A stretch of DNA of 64,000 bases from positions 34,210,001 to 34,274,000 of the forward strand of contig CM065394.1 of the NCBI GenBank assembly GCA_033060915.1, in the 5' to 3' direction. The notes under the pieces are model-generated. The model was not told the origin of the DNA. It did no database searches and saw only the letters and a program-made list of their open reading frames with translations. The position numbers and the translations under genes are program-made. Of the stretch, positions 1-12,500 are shown one piece after another. Every line of letters begins with the position of its first letter. The first letter of the stretch is position 1. The DNA comes from Euryodendron excelsum (taxonomy: Eukaryota; Streptophyta; Magnoliopsida; Ericales; Pentaphylacaceae).

Positions 1-91
1 TGCTAGTATGATGGCCTGTATGATTGAGTCTATATTAGATAATACTATGCCATTAGTTGTCCTCTCACCTGAGTAAAATTACTTATTTCAG

Positions 92-733
92 GATCTCACT
101 AACCATGCTCGAATCCTAGAAAACAACAAGCAATGGGATGGGGAGAGATGCATTATCCTGACTTGCAGTTTTACGCCAGGTTCCTGTTCATTGACTGCAT
201 ATAAGCTTACCCCTACTGGATATGAATGGGGACGTGCCAACAAAGACTCTGGAAGCAATCCTCATGGCTATTTGCCAACCCATTACGAGAAGGTCCAGAT
301 GCTCCTGAGTGACCGCTTCCTTGGTTTCTACATGGTAAGGATGTGTTTGGTGTCACTAGCGCTGTTAATGAATTTCTGTGAAAAAAGAGAAAAAGAAAAG
401 GAAAAATAATCCTTCCAACTGGCTACTGCACAAACAGTGCACCTATACCTTTGAATGTTGTCTTGTATGCATCTGTAGTTAATGTTATTTACCTGTGAAT
501 CCGAGGACTGACTTGGTCATTTTGTGGCGTTTGTTTCTCAGACTCCAGACACCGGTCCATGGAATTACAACTTCATGGGGGTGAAGCATACGGTGAGCAT
601 GAAATATGGGGTCAAGCTGGGGACGCCTCGAGAGTACTATCATGAGGACCACAGACCGACTCACTACTTAGAGTTCAGCAACTTGGAGGAGGGTGAGACT
701 GCGGAGGCAGACAGGGAGGATACATTCACATAG
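92..733 (+). CDS. PRP8: Pre-mRNA-processing-splicing factor 8 (PRP8), last two exons, 5'-partial
   Basis: This is the C-terminal end of PRP8, the large U5 snRNP scaffold protein at the catalytic heart of the spliceosome. The gene enters from the left edge, and bases 1-91 are intron ending in AG. Exons are 92-334 (81 codons, donor GTAAGG) and 542-733 (63 codons plus TAG), giving 144 residues. They cover the end of the Jab1/MPN-like domain that in yeast contacts Brr2 and Snu114. Recognisable blocks include [76 protein letters not shown] and the plant-type end ADREDTFT. The only mild oddity is Met-Thr-Pro at the exon junction, where I expect Met-Val-Pro. The family is single- or low-copy and very conserved, so the assignment is secure. 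The rest of the gene lies outside the window. Confidence 0.96.
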
Positions 734-1616
734 ATTCTTGAATGACATTGTCAGCTTTCCTAAATACACTTGAAACCATGTAGTTTAGCTTTGAAAGAAT
801 TCTCTCTTTGCTGATATGGGAATCAACATACTGATAGAGGTCTGTCTTCTGTTGTTGTAAGTAATGTGCATCTCTTAAATTTCACGGCGATGAGATGTTT
901 TGTAGCAACTACGTTCCAGTGAATTGTACATATACATGTTTTTGGAAATGAATGGCCGGATTCTGCTATTGATAGAGCTTTCTGGGTGGCGGTTGTGCCC
1001 TCGTTTATTATTATAGTATTTTTGTGGTTGGTGATTGTGTCTCAAATTCGTTTTAACTTGATTTGGTTCTAGCCTGTGTTTTGTTGGTGTTTGTAGAGCT
1101 TTAGAGGAATATGGTGGAGAAAAGTTGGTTTATGGCTAGTTTCAAATTGAGCCAGTAAGATTGTCTTATTGATACAAGAAGAGCACTTGTTAATTTGAAA
1201 CTCACATAATCTATATTCTATTCGAAATAGTGTGTATATATGGATATAGATATAGATATATCTATACATATGTATAGAGAGAGTTTATACTAGGAACTAG
1301 GAAGGCAACATGACCATGTCGTTCATGTGGCCAAAACGCCTAACATTAACCTGTCTAAATCTAAATAAAGAAAATCTGGAAACCAAGATAAACACTGAAA
1401 AAACAGTTTTCATATCATTCATGTACTCAAATTGGAGAAGGGGTAAAAATAAATAAGAAACATCCATGCATAAAAATCCCACAACATACAAACCATGCTT
1501 TCAATTCAGTAGGCAGCCAGCATCTTGGCCATTCTTGCCTAAGGTAAAAAGCCCCTGATACTTAAATCAACATTCTCTATTCACTAAAATCACAACCCGT
1601 ACGTTCAGTTGCCATG
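734..1616. other. PRP8 3' UTR and tail-to-tail spacer
   Basis: The spacer lies between the convergent stops of PRP8 (+) and the kinase gene (-). It presumably holds both 3' UTRs. A TA-rich, partly self-complementary stretch (GATATAGATATATCTATAC-like) lies at about 1228-1275. I see no coding potential; the small ORFs here have no recognisable domain. Confidence 0.6.
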
Positions 1617-3349
1617 TCACTTTCCGGGGTCACCCTCCAACTCTTTCGGTTCTAGTTTTGGTTCTTTTTCCTCGGAGATGAAGTCGGAGCCATCGTCCAC
1701 ACCGGACCCATCATTATAATCTGCAGGCTGAGGATTCTTGAACAATTCATCATTTTCTAGAACAGCAAACTTCTCTTTTGAGTTTCCCTTCAAAAGCTCC
1801 ACCACCTCTAGCATGGTGGGTCTCTTCTCGGGCCGACTATGGGCACAGACCAGTGCAACGAAGACAACTCTGTTCAACTCTTCCTCTACATACTTCCCAT
1901 TCAGTCGTGGGTCTGCAAGTTCACTGAACTTCCTCTCGCATGCCAAGGGCAGAGCCCAATCAGTGATCGTGCGCTTCAATGTCGAGCTGACCTTTTCAAG
2001 GGGTTTCTTGCCACTAGCAAGCTCTAGCAAAAGAATGCCAAAGCTGTAGACATCACAGCTCTCTGATGCCTTCCCTAACATTGCATATTCTGGGGCAAGG
2101 TAGCCAAGTGTACCCTTAACTCTAGTGGTCACGTGTGTTGCACCGTCAGGTATTAGCTTTGCAAATCCAAAATCGGCAACCTGAGCTTGGAAATCTGAAT
2201 CTAGCAACACGTTGCTTGCTTTAATGTCTCTGTGGATTATATGCGGGGTTGCATGGTGGTGAAGATAGCTGCATAAAATAATCTATAGGTCAACACAACG
2301 GTTAAGAGAATATAAAGAGGAACATTTGGTTCAAAATACTTACACAATTCCCTCGGCAGATCCAATAGCAATATTCATTCGTCGATTCCAATCGAGAAGG
2401 CACTCGGCCGAGTGTTGCCCATGAAGATGAGAAAGTAAGCTCAAGTTAGGCATGTAGTCATAAACAATTAGACGCTCTTGCCCTTCTGCACAATAGCCAC
2501 GCAAGCTTAGGAGGTTTTTATGCCGCACTCTTGCCAGTATCTCAACCTCAACTGCAAATTCCATTTCCGCTTTGTTGCTCCAAACCTTCAACCTTTTCAC
2601 TGCAATCTGCAGACAATCTGTGTCAGGGTAGAGTATTTTAACCCATATGACAGAAAATCATGAAAGTGATTCTATCACCCTATAAACATGAAAGGAAGAT
2701 ATTTCACTTGTATAGACTGCGTTAACGTAAAGATTGTTAGATGAGGTACACCATAGAGCATCTACAGGTAATTCAACAAGTTTGCATGACCATAAATTAT
2801 TTGATGTCCTTGCTTAATTACTTAAGTAGATCCTCAGTGAGAGGTCTTTTTGTCCATTTTTTTTTTCTTTTACCACTTTTTCCCTTCTCTTTCTCCCTTG
2901 AGATTGCTTTTCATTCATGGGTTGCTAGTTACTACCTCATTGACAAAATATTCTAGGGTAAGCTGTATTCTGGAAGAAATAAGTAGGCTCCATTCCGGAA
3001 TCAACAATTGGAATTCTAGGCTCCATTCTCAAACCAACACTTATTTTTTATTGAAATTAGTAATGGAAGTATTAAGTAGGCTCCATAGCTATATAAGCCA
3101 GACTATTACTCTTTGGTTTTGTATAGCCACATTATATTCACCAATTTACATCCACTAGGCCAAGGGCCCAAGGCCCTGTTTTGATCCATTGGGTATGGTG
3201 GAAAGCAAGCAGATGCTAGAGCCAGTTGATCCAGCCTAAAGCATCCATCAGTGAGCACTACCACATGGCAGTGCAACTCAATGTTTCAGTAAAGTAGGAA
3301 ACTGGCGCTTGCACTTTGATTTATATGACCTCATGGGCAATCTATTTAC

Positions 3350-3380
<31 letters not shown>

Positions 3381-4928
3381 CATGGTCACAGCAAAAACTG
3401 GAGCAACATCAGCCAATAGTGAGGTTAATTTTTGTGGGAGAATCGGTCAAAATGTTGGAGTGAGGAGATATGTGTATGGCACTGGAAACTGAAAACCTCA
3501 GTTGTTCTGGTAGAAAATGGATGGGCAACGTCAAAAAATCAAATCACGAGTTTTGAAAAATTGCGAAAAGATGAATATAATGAGGGTTACCCTTTAACCT
3601 CGAATGTTTCTTTTACAGCCACAGAGAGATGGAAAATGAGGGTTGATTTATTGACTCATGAGTTTTCCCCTAAACGATGGGTGGTGAGAACAATAAATAA
3701 GTTATTTCCACAGAGAAGATAGATGTCTTTGAACATGAAATGGATGTTAACAACTAGGTCACAATGATATCGGCAGGATGAAAGAAAATAATCTCCAAGG
3801 ATGCCTATCAGGTAACTCTCAAGTCTCACCTATATGATTCTAACTGGTTTTATTTATAAAAAAAAAAAAAAAAAATTATTCTAACTGGTCTTACTAACCA
3901 TATATGATAGAGTTATACATCACTAATTGGTGACTATTTTCTATCTGGAGCAAGCCAGATACCATTTAGTGGCAAGGGATTCAATAGTGATTCAAGAATG
4001 TAGGAGGAAGCAATCCAAAACCACTTGGCAATATTTAATTATCCAACAGCTTGAAAGGTATATGTATGTGATATTTTCTGAAACTTCTACACAAACTTGA
4101 AAGCTATTATGCAGTTTGAAACCCAAAAAAGTATAATGACCCCCGAATAAGTTATAAATGCAAAACTTTTTTCTTTATATCAAACTTATCAAAAAGAAAA
4201 TAATCTTTATATAAAATAATTCTTGTTGTCATAATTAATCATATAGGTTTACGATGACAGAGAAATTGGCATAACTAGTTAAAAATAAAAAAAATAGAGC
4301 CGGAAATTTAGTTCATTACTTGAGATCCATCCCACAGCTGACCCCAATAAACACTGCCAAATCCACCTTCCCCAAGCTTGTTGTCATAGTTAAAATTGTT
4401 TGTAGCAGCATGCAGTTCCTTCAAAGAAAAAATCCTCCATGTCGCTTGCTTCTTCCCCTGTTCTTTCCTGTGCAATTTAAGCACTCACATCATTAGGGGG
4501 GAAAACCCTCCATTTCATATTTCAATTCAATTGCAGATGTTAAATTTCAAAAAGCTAAGCAAACTGGATTAGTTTCTGTTCAGTACTACAGCAGAATTAA
4601 GCTCATTCCCTGTTTTCCAGATTTTTGAAAAAAAAAAAAAAGGATTTTCTCGGCAACCAAACAGAGGGGAAAAGATTTCCTTCGAACAAGTTATGCATGT
4701 TTTCACTTAGATTTTGCATTAGATATTAAATTAAACACTTACCCAATCATCTTTTGAGATCAAAGAATGGCACCACAACAATTTATCAAAGTTTAATTAC
4801 ACTAAAACTATGGTGCTATTAAAAAATTGATAAAAAAATGGTAGCCTTAGCTTCGAGCAATTGAATTGATGAGTGAACGCGTACCGATCGAAACCCTTTC
4901 CGCAACAGAACATCAAGCTAAAAGCCAT
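1617..4928 (-). CDS. PTI1-like receptor-like cytoplasmic kinase (At3g15890 type)
   Basis: This is a Ser/Thr (PTI1-like) receptor-like cytoplasmic kinase with no ectodomain or transmembrane segment. Exons, read downward, are 4928-4885, 4467-4320, 2606-2344 and 2268-1617. They total 1107 nt and encode 368 aa; all junctions are GT-AG and in phase. The N-terminus [15 protein letters not shown] has a Cys pair that could be S-acylated for membrane attachment (inference). Kinase landmarks are intact: glycine loop GEGGFGSVY (47-55), Lys68 in [15 protein letters not shown] with Asp166, DFG at 184-186 and APE at 210-212. An acidic tail of about 60 residues follows the kinase domain. The second intron (2607-4319, 1.7 kb) is long and carries a GA microsatellite and A-runs but no recognisable gene. 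The best match I know is Arabidopsis PTI1-like At3g15890, of very similar length. The substrate is unknown; relatives act downstream of receptor kinases in growth or immunity. Confidence 0.93.
3352..3380. repeat. (GA)n microsatellite in kinase intron 2
   Basis: Uninterrupted GA repeat of about 14 units inside the 1.7 kb intron of the PTI1-like kinase gene. Confidence 0.95.
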
Positions 4929-5430
4929 AACCTTGCAACGCGATTGGCCTCTGTCCCTCTCTCTCTATACTCTCTCTTTCCTCTCTCTTTTCAAGCTTCG
5001 ATTACGAATGATGGACGTACCGAATCAAAACCCTTTCCCCAACAAAACATAGAGCACAAGGCCATAAGTTTCGTCCTTCAGTTTCTCTTTCTCTTCTCTC
5101 TCAGTTTAGCTCAAAGCGGGTAATTTCCCGGCGAGACGATCCTCCCGATCGGAACAACCTTCGACTTTCTCTCTCCGAAAGCAGTCGTACTGCGGTAAAG
5201 CTGAGCGAGAAGAATTAAACCGAAGAGACGCGAAACGCAACGGCTTTTGGAGATGCAGACATTTGAGAGAGAGAGAGAGAGAGAGAGCGAGGAGAGTAGC
5301 AGCTGGCGAATGTCGCTTAAGAAGATTTGCAGGGTGCGAAAGAGAAGTCTTCTACTTAACCTTCTTTGTTTGGTCGCTGCTTTCGATTTCAATTTTGGAA
5401 AACATTTTTGGGGACGAATTAATTATTACT
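4929..5430 (-). promoter_or_regulatory. 5' UTR and promoter region of the PTI1-like kinase
   Basis: Upstream side of the minus-strand kinase gene. On the coding strand it is purine-rich (GA/AGAG runs; a GA microsatellite lies at about 5266-5287 on the plus strand), as is common in plant leaders. It contains a second, degenerate copy of exon 1 at 5021-5065. No convincing TATA box was found, so the extent is a guess. Confidence 0.45.
5021..5065 (-). pseudogene. Duplicated, frame-broken copy of kinase exon 1
   Basis: On the minus strand an ATG at 5065 opens MALCSMFCWGKGFDS, followed directly by GTACG. The true first exon 137 bp downstream reads [15 protein letters not shown] and also ends at GTACG. 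The copy includes the start codon, the cysteine area and the donor site. It has one extra base, making 45 nt instead of 44, so splicing to exon 2 would put the kinase domain out of frame. It is therefore either a dead exon copy or an upstream start in the leader. The duplication is direct and local; no intervening gene is present. Confidence 0.75.
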
Positions 5431-7395
5431 AGAATGTGATATTGTTACATGGCCATTTTCATATACCTCCCTCAACTTTTGTGAATTCGGAATTGTTGTC
5501 ATGTGCTTCTTCATTTGTTCATAAACTACCCCTCCCTGTGCCCTCCTGTGGGCCACTTCTCATTCATTCTCATACGCTCTCCTTCTATGGTATGAATCCT
5601 ATAAAATTTCATACTAAAATGTCACTTTCAATGCAAAATTATGTTTTATGACCTTATTATTTGAGGTAGTTAATTTTTAGTAGGACAAAAAAATGTATAG
5701 GATTAAAATGCCCTCAAAATCACAGACAGACAATTAGATCTTGAGGGACACTTTTTTCATTATATATATATTTTGCCCTGAAAAAAGCCAAAAGCTATCC
5801 TGGCAGTAGGGTTGCTTTCTAGCCATTGGATCAACATCATTGTAAAACTATAAGTAGTTGTTTTTGGTTAGATATTAGTAGTTCTTTGCTAATTAGTCTT
5901 GTGTACATAAACTCAAAATGTGAATGGGTTTCTATCTTGTTATAGGATCTAATTTTGTTTATTATTTTCTATATGATTGGAAATTATTACCATAGTACTC
6001 CCAAAGTGCAGCAAGAAAGCTCATAACAAAATGTTGTTTTCCTTTTACTATAAGACTAATGGAATCTATTACTTACACAAACTCCCATATGGTGAAGATA
6101 GACATATAGTTTACATACCCTATGGTTGAATAGTCAATTTGATTACCCATTTGAAATTGAATCATCATTGAATAATGTGTGGACTCTTTAATTATTGGCA
6201 CTAAATGAATACCATAAGAAGTGGGGTGTCGAACTGTTGATGTGAGTGGGGTTTTCATGGATGGCATATAAATGGCAACAATGACTAGAAAACAGAAGGA
6301 ACCTACCCATTTGAATAAGTGGGGGTGCCTTCCTAGTTGAAAGGTACTTTTCTAACAAAATTAGGGAAACCCTTAACGAGAATCAGATCAGAAACAGGAA
6401 TGCTCTAAAATTTGTAGTTTTGTACAAAATTTACATAAATGTGATTGTTTGTAATAGTTTTATGTCAAACCAAAACATCCACCATTTTCATTCACTAGTT
6501 TAAAAATGTCAATGTCACTTAATTCTAGTGCAGTTTGCCAAAGCAAAATGAAAAATTGGAAGGAACCAATCAAAGTAGTAGCTGAGTTGATTTTGGCAAA
6601 CGGAGTAAAATTTTTCACTTTCACGCAATAACTATTCATGCCATAGCAAATTCGAATTCTTTTACGGTAGTAATTCTTGTGAATCAGATAATGTGAGATA
6701 ATGTGTGTGAGAAGTCTCTATCAACTTGTACTTTGGGTGTAATTGGATTCAGCTATAACTCAATCTTTTACAAAGAGTTCAGTAAAATAAGAACTATTTT
6801 AATCACGCTCAGACAAGTAAACTATACTAGTCACTTCTCAATACCTTTTTGCTTAGCAAAAAAAAAAAAAAAAATGTAGAGAAATTAGAAGGAATCAAGT
6901 TTTGGGTTCCTTCAAAAGCTTTAGTTGGAGAACACAGAAAAATAATTGTCAGAAACTAAAATGGTTTCTTTTGAGAGAAGAAGGGTTTGGCTGATTGGGG
7001 CCGACTAACATTACAGAGTGCACGTGACAGTAAGCATGCGTAGGGACGTGATTCCAATACAGTTGTGGAAATAATATGCAATAAAAAAAGGGAATATAGA
7101 CCAAGCAGCCTAGGCGCCTAGGTACGAGACAATCTCAACCAATAGGAGTTGTTTAATTGGCCAAAGCCCTTCTTGGATGGAGAGATCCACTTTTACCATT
7201 GTTAAAAATGCTTAATTTTTTGATTTAGGCTGGTGAGTAAAATTTTTATAAGAATTTGCTTTGCTTTGTTGAGAAGAATCGTGAAGTATATATATATTAC
7301 TTGTGTAATGTTGACGCTTCCTGAGCTCGAGCCCTTTTGCATTGTATGAAGTTAATTTTGAAAAAAATTGTTATACTAATTTCGTTCACTCTAAA

Positions 7396-7573
7396 GTTAG
7401 AGATGCTTGCTTGCGATTCATGCTGTTTTTAAAATTAATAGATTGTGTGTGTTTGCAGTGTATATAAAAGTTTACTTACTAGGTGTTAGAGATGCTTGCT
7501 TGCGATTCATGCTGTTTTTAAAATTAATAGATTGTGTGTGTTTGCAGTGTATATAAAAGTTTACTTACTAGGT
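7396..7573. repeat. Perfect 89-bp tandem duplication (2 copies)
   Basis: Units 7396-7484 and 7485-7573 both start GTTAGAGATGCTTGCTTGCG and end TTTACTTACTAGGT. I found no mismatch between them by eye, so the duplication is recent. Confidence 0.95.
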
Positions 7574-8589
7574 GTGGGTCTAAAGGACCCCATCTTGGAT
7601 ACATGGGCTCACCCAACAAGGGTTTAGTCGGAGAAGCTGCCCCAACTGAATTGGTTACTTCAACTATTTTAAAATTTTTTTACATATATTTATTTGCTCT
7701 TAGGTTATAAATATATATTTTCCCCTTACTAAATTTACAAATACTTATATTTACTTTCTTCTAAATTTACTAATAATAATAATATTTATCCCCATTGAAT
7801 ATCACTAAAACTGTAGTAAAAATATATGTATCTCATTAATCCTTTATTATTTGGCTAAATAAGCAACACAATCTCAATTAATCCTGTATCCTAGACTCTT
7901 GATTACCTAAATTTTAAAATTCTTCTCGAAGTTTTGAACCTTAGCTAGCCAAATCTAGATTTAATTTTTGATATAGTTTTTGTGTACAACTTTTACACAC
8001 AGGTAGTACCATTTTTTTGACATTTTTAATATAATTATCTCTTTATTTATTAAATGAAATATATTTCCAATTAAATTTTTTTTGTATATGACGCTATCTA
8101 AATTTTTTCCCACTTAATAAAGGTCCTGAATCTGCTCTGCTCTGCTTGGATAGATTCTCCCATGCATTAAAAAAAAAGTGGCAATCTCTCATACTAAAAT
8201 CACACTTGAATATGACTAAAATAATTTTCCTACGAAAACAATAATTGTAATGATACACAATCCAAAATTTCCTATAAAATTTTTGTACAAGCATTTTATT
8301 AAGGTTCTTTTAATTTAAACTAAAACACTTACTATTGTAATTATAAGTTTAAAAATACTATTATCACAGTATTCTGCATCAATATTTATATATACTGGTC
8401 CATTACTTGTTCAATTTCAAAAACACAAACTTTGGATCTCCCAAGGCTGCAGTGTGAGGATTCTTAGTTGCTTGATCATAGATGAATGGTTATATTATAT
8501 CTGTGGGAGGCCTAAGGACAGGTGTTCGCATCAGATAGCAAATGTATAGTTCAGCTGCAAATACAGAGAATAATACTCTCTCCAACTAC

Positions 8590-8633
8590 AGTTTGTGGTC
8601 CACGGTTCCTTAGTTTGTGGTCCACGGTTCCTT
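8590..8633. repeat. 22-bp tandem duplication (2 copies)
   Basis: The unit starts AGTTTGTGGTCCACGGTTCC and is repeated head to tail, followed by a partial third start (AGTTGG). Confidence 0.9.
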
Positions 8634-8968
8634 AGTTGGTAATACCATATTACCAATCATTGATGTCAGAAATAATGGCAATAGTAGTAATCAGCCTTAT
8701 AAAGACAAAAATTTTATTTGGGTTTCCTTCTAAATTCTCTGTTTTTGGGAAGAATAAGAGTTGTGGAAGGAAGCATTGTCTATTGGGTTGTATTTAGTTG
8801 ATTTGAAAATCTGTTTGTATGTTTGGGCTCCATTGGGCTTGGATTGACCAAAGAAAAGCCTCTGGTGCTCTAGGGTAATACAACTTGAGCCCAAGGATAA
8901 ACCCAGCCATCCAAATTGTGCAAAAATAATTGAAAGACAAACCAGATGCTGTGTTGAATGTATACATA

Positions 8969-9470
8969 GTAGGGGTGTGCATGAGTTGGGTCGGTTGTGT
9001 GCTAGATCAAAAATTAAACTTAATTAATTCTAGTCGGTTCGAATTGGTTCAGTTTGGGTTTGTTTGTTTTGTTCAAAACATGAATTTTTCATTAAAAAAA
9101 ATTAAAAAATAAGATTAATCTTGTATCCTAATTTTTTTTAAAAAAATAATAAAACCACATACAAACATAAATTAATAATAATTAAGTTTAAATAACCATG
9201 ATTTAAAGGCATATATAAATATATGTAAACTTTATTGATAAATATAAGATCGGGTCTCAATTCAATTATTGGGGTAGGTCAATTCGATTCGGTTCTTAGG
9301 TCGGTTCGGATCCAGGAAAGTATAAATCCGAAAATCGAACCTAAATGATTGAGTTTGTCATTTTTAGACTCAGAATCGAACCGAATACTTGATAGACCCA
9401 AACCAAACCAATCCAAAGAGGTTAGATTAGTTTGGTTCTCAAGTTTTTCAGTTTTTTTTGGTATCTCTAG
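8969..9470 (+). repeat. CGGTTCGG-type dispersed repeat, arm 1 of an inverted pair
   Basis: Begins TAGGGGTGTGCATGAG, carries several GGTTCGG and CGATTCGG motifs with an AT-rich centre, and ends near TTTTTTGGTATCTCTAG. The same sequence occurs in reverse complement at about 10270-10812, including ATAAGATTAATCTTGTATCC here versus GGATACAAGATTAATCTTAT there. The GGGGTGTGCA start with poly-CGGTTCGG is a familiar short non-coding repeat type in dicot genomes. Its class is unresolved. Confidence 0.7.
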
Positions 9471-10082
9471 TATATACTCAATTTTCCTAGATAACTCTTC
9501 ATAGGTTGGCCCAACCCAATCCTCTCGTACTAGGGTTGGCTCCTCACAATTCTCGCTTTAAATGTCATGTTGTCTAGAGAGTGCATTGGCGCGAGGATTT
9601 GTCTCTAGCAAGCAATTACACTTCCATTGCGTTTGGTTCTTGAATTCTTTTTTAAAAAAAAAAGAAAAAAACACAAAGAGCAGAGGAAAAAAATTGAGAC
9701 AAGGTAGATGGGTTGCATTTTGTTTATTTAATTTACGAACACGATAGAACATGAATTTGCATTTACTAGAAAATTACGGCTGACCAAATCTTCGATTGTT
9801 ATAAGACCCATCTACATTTGTGAACATTTAAGACAACATTAATTGATATATAGGTGCGCAACAGGTGCGAGCCTTAGCAATTTGGTGGCTGTCACTTTCA
9901 TATCATCCGGTTAAAACACCATTACGCCAAATAATTAGTGTCCCAAAGTCTATTAATTTGTTGTTAGATGGCCTTTGCCAAGACATACATCATCTTGGTC
10001 AAGTTATGGTGATCTTCTCAATTGGGTCGGCACAGACTATTCTCCAAGCCCTTTTAATGTGGAATGACATGCACTCGTACAC

Positions 10083-10245
10083 TCAGGCTTGTTTGGTATA
10101 GTTTTTTATTTAATTTTTATTTTTTTATAACTTTTATAAGCTAAAGATAAACAAACAAGTAAAAAAGTCAAAAAAATAAATTGGCTTTTTTTTGCCTATA
10201 AACTAAAAAAAGTTAGACCGAAAAGTCCTACTAAACGGACCATTA
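10083..10245. repeat. Short inverted-repeat element (MITE-like)
   Basis: About 160 bp bounded by AGGCTTGTTTGGT on the left and CTAAACGGACCA on the right, with an A/T-rich self-complementary centre. The imperfect terminal inverted repeats suggest a small non-autonomous DNA element. Target duplications were not identified. Confidence 0.45.
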
Positions 10246-10269
10246 GTACATAACTTCGTGGTGATAGCT

Positions 10270-10812
10270 AAGACTGCGCAAAAGAACCAAAAAACTCGAG
10301 AACCGAACCAACCCCAATCTATCAAGTGTTCGGTTCGATTTTGGATTTAAAAAAGGCTAACACGATCATTTCAATTCAGTTATCGGGTTCACACTTTTTT
10401 GGACCCAAATCGACCTGAGAACCGAACCCAAACCCAATCTTATATTTATCAATAAAGTTTACATATATTCTATATATACCTTTAAATCATGATAATTTAA
10501 ACTTAATTATTATTAATTTATGTTTGTATGTGATTTTTGTTATTTTTTTAAAAAAAATTAGGATACAAGATTAATCTTATTTTTAAATTTTTTAATGAAA
10601 AAATCATGTTTTGAACAAAACAAGCAGACTTGAGCTGAACTAACCTGATATTGACTGGAACCAACTAGAACCGACTCGAATTGGTTCAGTTCGGTTCCCT
10701 AAAAAATCGATTCTGTTCTGGGTTTAAAATTTTAAAATTGATCAAGATTGAGTCAGTTCTGAGTCTAGTACGGATCCAACCCAACCCGACTCAACCCATG
10801 CACACTCCTAGT
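10270..10812 (-). repeat. CGGTTCGG-type dispersed repeat, arm 2 of an inverted pair
   Basis: Reverse-complement partner of 8969-9470, ending CCATGCACACTCCTAG, which is the mirror of the start of arm 1. The two arms are separated by about 0.8 kb and could form a long imperfect hairpin if transcribed. Confidence 0.7.
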
Positions 10813-10892
10813 GATAGCTACTAATTTTTTTCCCCCCCCCATTTTCATTGTTACTAGCTACACGATAGTTGGAATTACATTAATAAATTAAC

Positions 10893-11110
10893 TCTGAGGG
10901 GTTTGCGAGGTGGTCAAGACTTGGGATTTAGGGATTTGTTCCCTCCAAATTTCAAGTTCGAAACATCTTAAATGCTATCAATTTCTTGGAGTCACTAAGC
11001 GTTTTTGGCTCGGTAATTACTCGGTTTGTGTTGGACATAGAGATTATATAAACCCTTAAATTAATTGAGATATGTGCAAGCTGACACACACATCGGATTA
11101 GCAAAAATAA
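10893..11110 (+). repeat. Au-type SINE remnant
   Basis: The head resembles a tRNA promoter: an A-box-like GAGGTGGTCAAGACTTGGG near 10908 and a B-box-like GTTCGAAAC near 10957. The tail TTGAGATATGTGCAAGCTGA followed by A-rich DNA resembles the conserved 3' end of the plant Au SINE family (GAGGTGCGCGCAAGCTGG-like, from memory). It is diverged and has no coding function. Confidence 0.6.
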
Positions 11111-12036
11111 AAAAAAGTTCATGCGGGACGCACTTGCCAAAAGAAAATGCAGCAAGAAAATACAGTAGCCGTGACATATTTTTATGGTCGAAAGCATGTA
11201 AGGTAAGAAAGTAATAGTCCAAGAGGGAAACTTGGCAATTTTGTTAGGACCTTTAGTTCTGATGATTTATCTTTGATCAGATAAGAAATAAGATTAGTCG
11301 AATAGGCACAAATTGATCCAGACCTAACCACATGACCCAAAAAGAATAGTGCAAAAGTATCACGTTAAGACAAATGTCAAATTGAGTGACTTGCACAACC
11401 ATGCTTTCTTGTACAGTGTATGTAACCCCTACAAAGTTAATTCAACGTGTGAATCAACCACCCACCACCACCATGCAATATATGCCACATGTTATATATA
11501 TATAGTATGATCCATACGCTATGATTTGGATCTGTGACCTAACCTCATGCATGCCCTCAAAAATCTTCTCAAATCTCACTTACTACTAATCCCAAACAGA
11601 CCTCAGTCATTACTAAAACTGTAGTGTCTGGTGATGACTCACTCAAATTCTGACCAGCTGAGTTTTTAATATAAAAGTCCCGTTTCGTGGAGTGGGCTGT
11701 TGGCTGTTGGCTGTTGGGAACGGAAGCTTTTTGTGGCATTCTTAATTGCTTCAACTGTCTGGTCGGCCGTATATTTTTGTCCAACACTTCCCCAATTAAT
11801 TACCTCAGGAAGATGACAACAACAACGTTGGGTGATTTATCTTGATAGGATTAATTGCACCCAATTTGTTACTCCTTGCTGTTTTGTATTTAAAGCTCTC
11901 TCTTTACATGAAATTGCTATTTTTATCTTGTTGATTTTACCTCAGCCAATGCACACTGCTTTAAATTTCAACCAAAGCAAAGAAAAACCTTTTCCAAACT
12001 AAGGCCACTTGTTTTACACGATTACTGTAATTTAGT

Positions 12037-12092
<56 letters not shown>

Positions 12093-12449
12093 CAGCCAAG
12101 CAGCTATAGGCAGTTAGAGTTGTATTTTATTTTATTTTTTCCATCCTTTTCTTGGAAAGTAGGCTAGACCACAACAGGGCAACCACTAAAACCTTTATGT
12201 TTTTACTTTTTTATTTCACGTCCATATCCTGGTTTAGATTATATTAACTTTAATTTTGCATTTTTCTTAACAATCTAGTCAAAAGACAAGAGTTAATTTC
12301 AAAGGCGTGACATAAAATAATGATGAAATACTTATGAAATAACAATATTTTCTTAGAATCCAGAAAAAGTTATAAGCTTACGAGCCACGCAGAAACCAGC
12401 TCATGAAGCAGTGGGCTTAACTCCTAGTGAGAAGATTTCAATTCTCAAT

Positions 12450-12500
<51 letters not shown>

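Larger units (their letters stand above)
5436..8965. other. Intergenic DNA, no gene seen
   Basis: About 3.5 kb of AT-rich sequence between the kinase promoter and the repeat cluster near 9 kb. It holds two small tandem duplications, listed separately, and homopolymer runs. The ORFs of 60-70 codons here show no domain, no splice structure and no family resemblance. Confidence 0.7.

Noticed and set aside
9515..9540. Short match to large-subunit rRNA (reverse complement contains CCTAGTACGAGAGGA, as in the sarcin-ricin loop)
   Set aside because: Only about 15 bases match and flanking sequence does not follow any rRNA I know, so chance or a tiny fragment; not called as rRNA.
9865..10101. 78-codon ORF in intergenic DNA
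   Set aside because: No domain and no neighbours with coding character; at this length such ORFs are frequent by chance.
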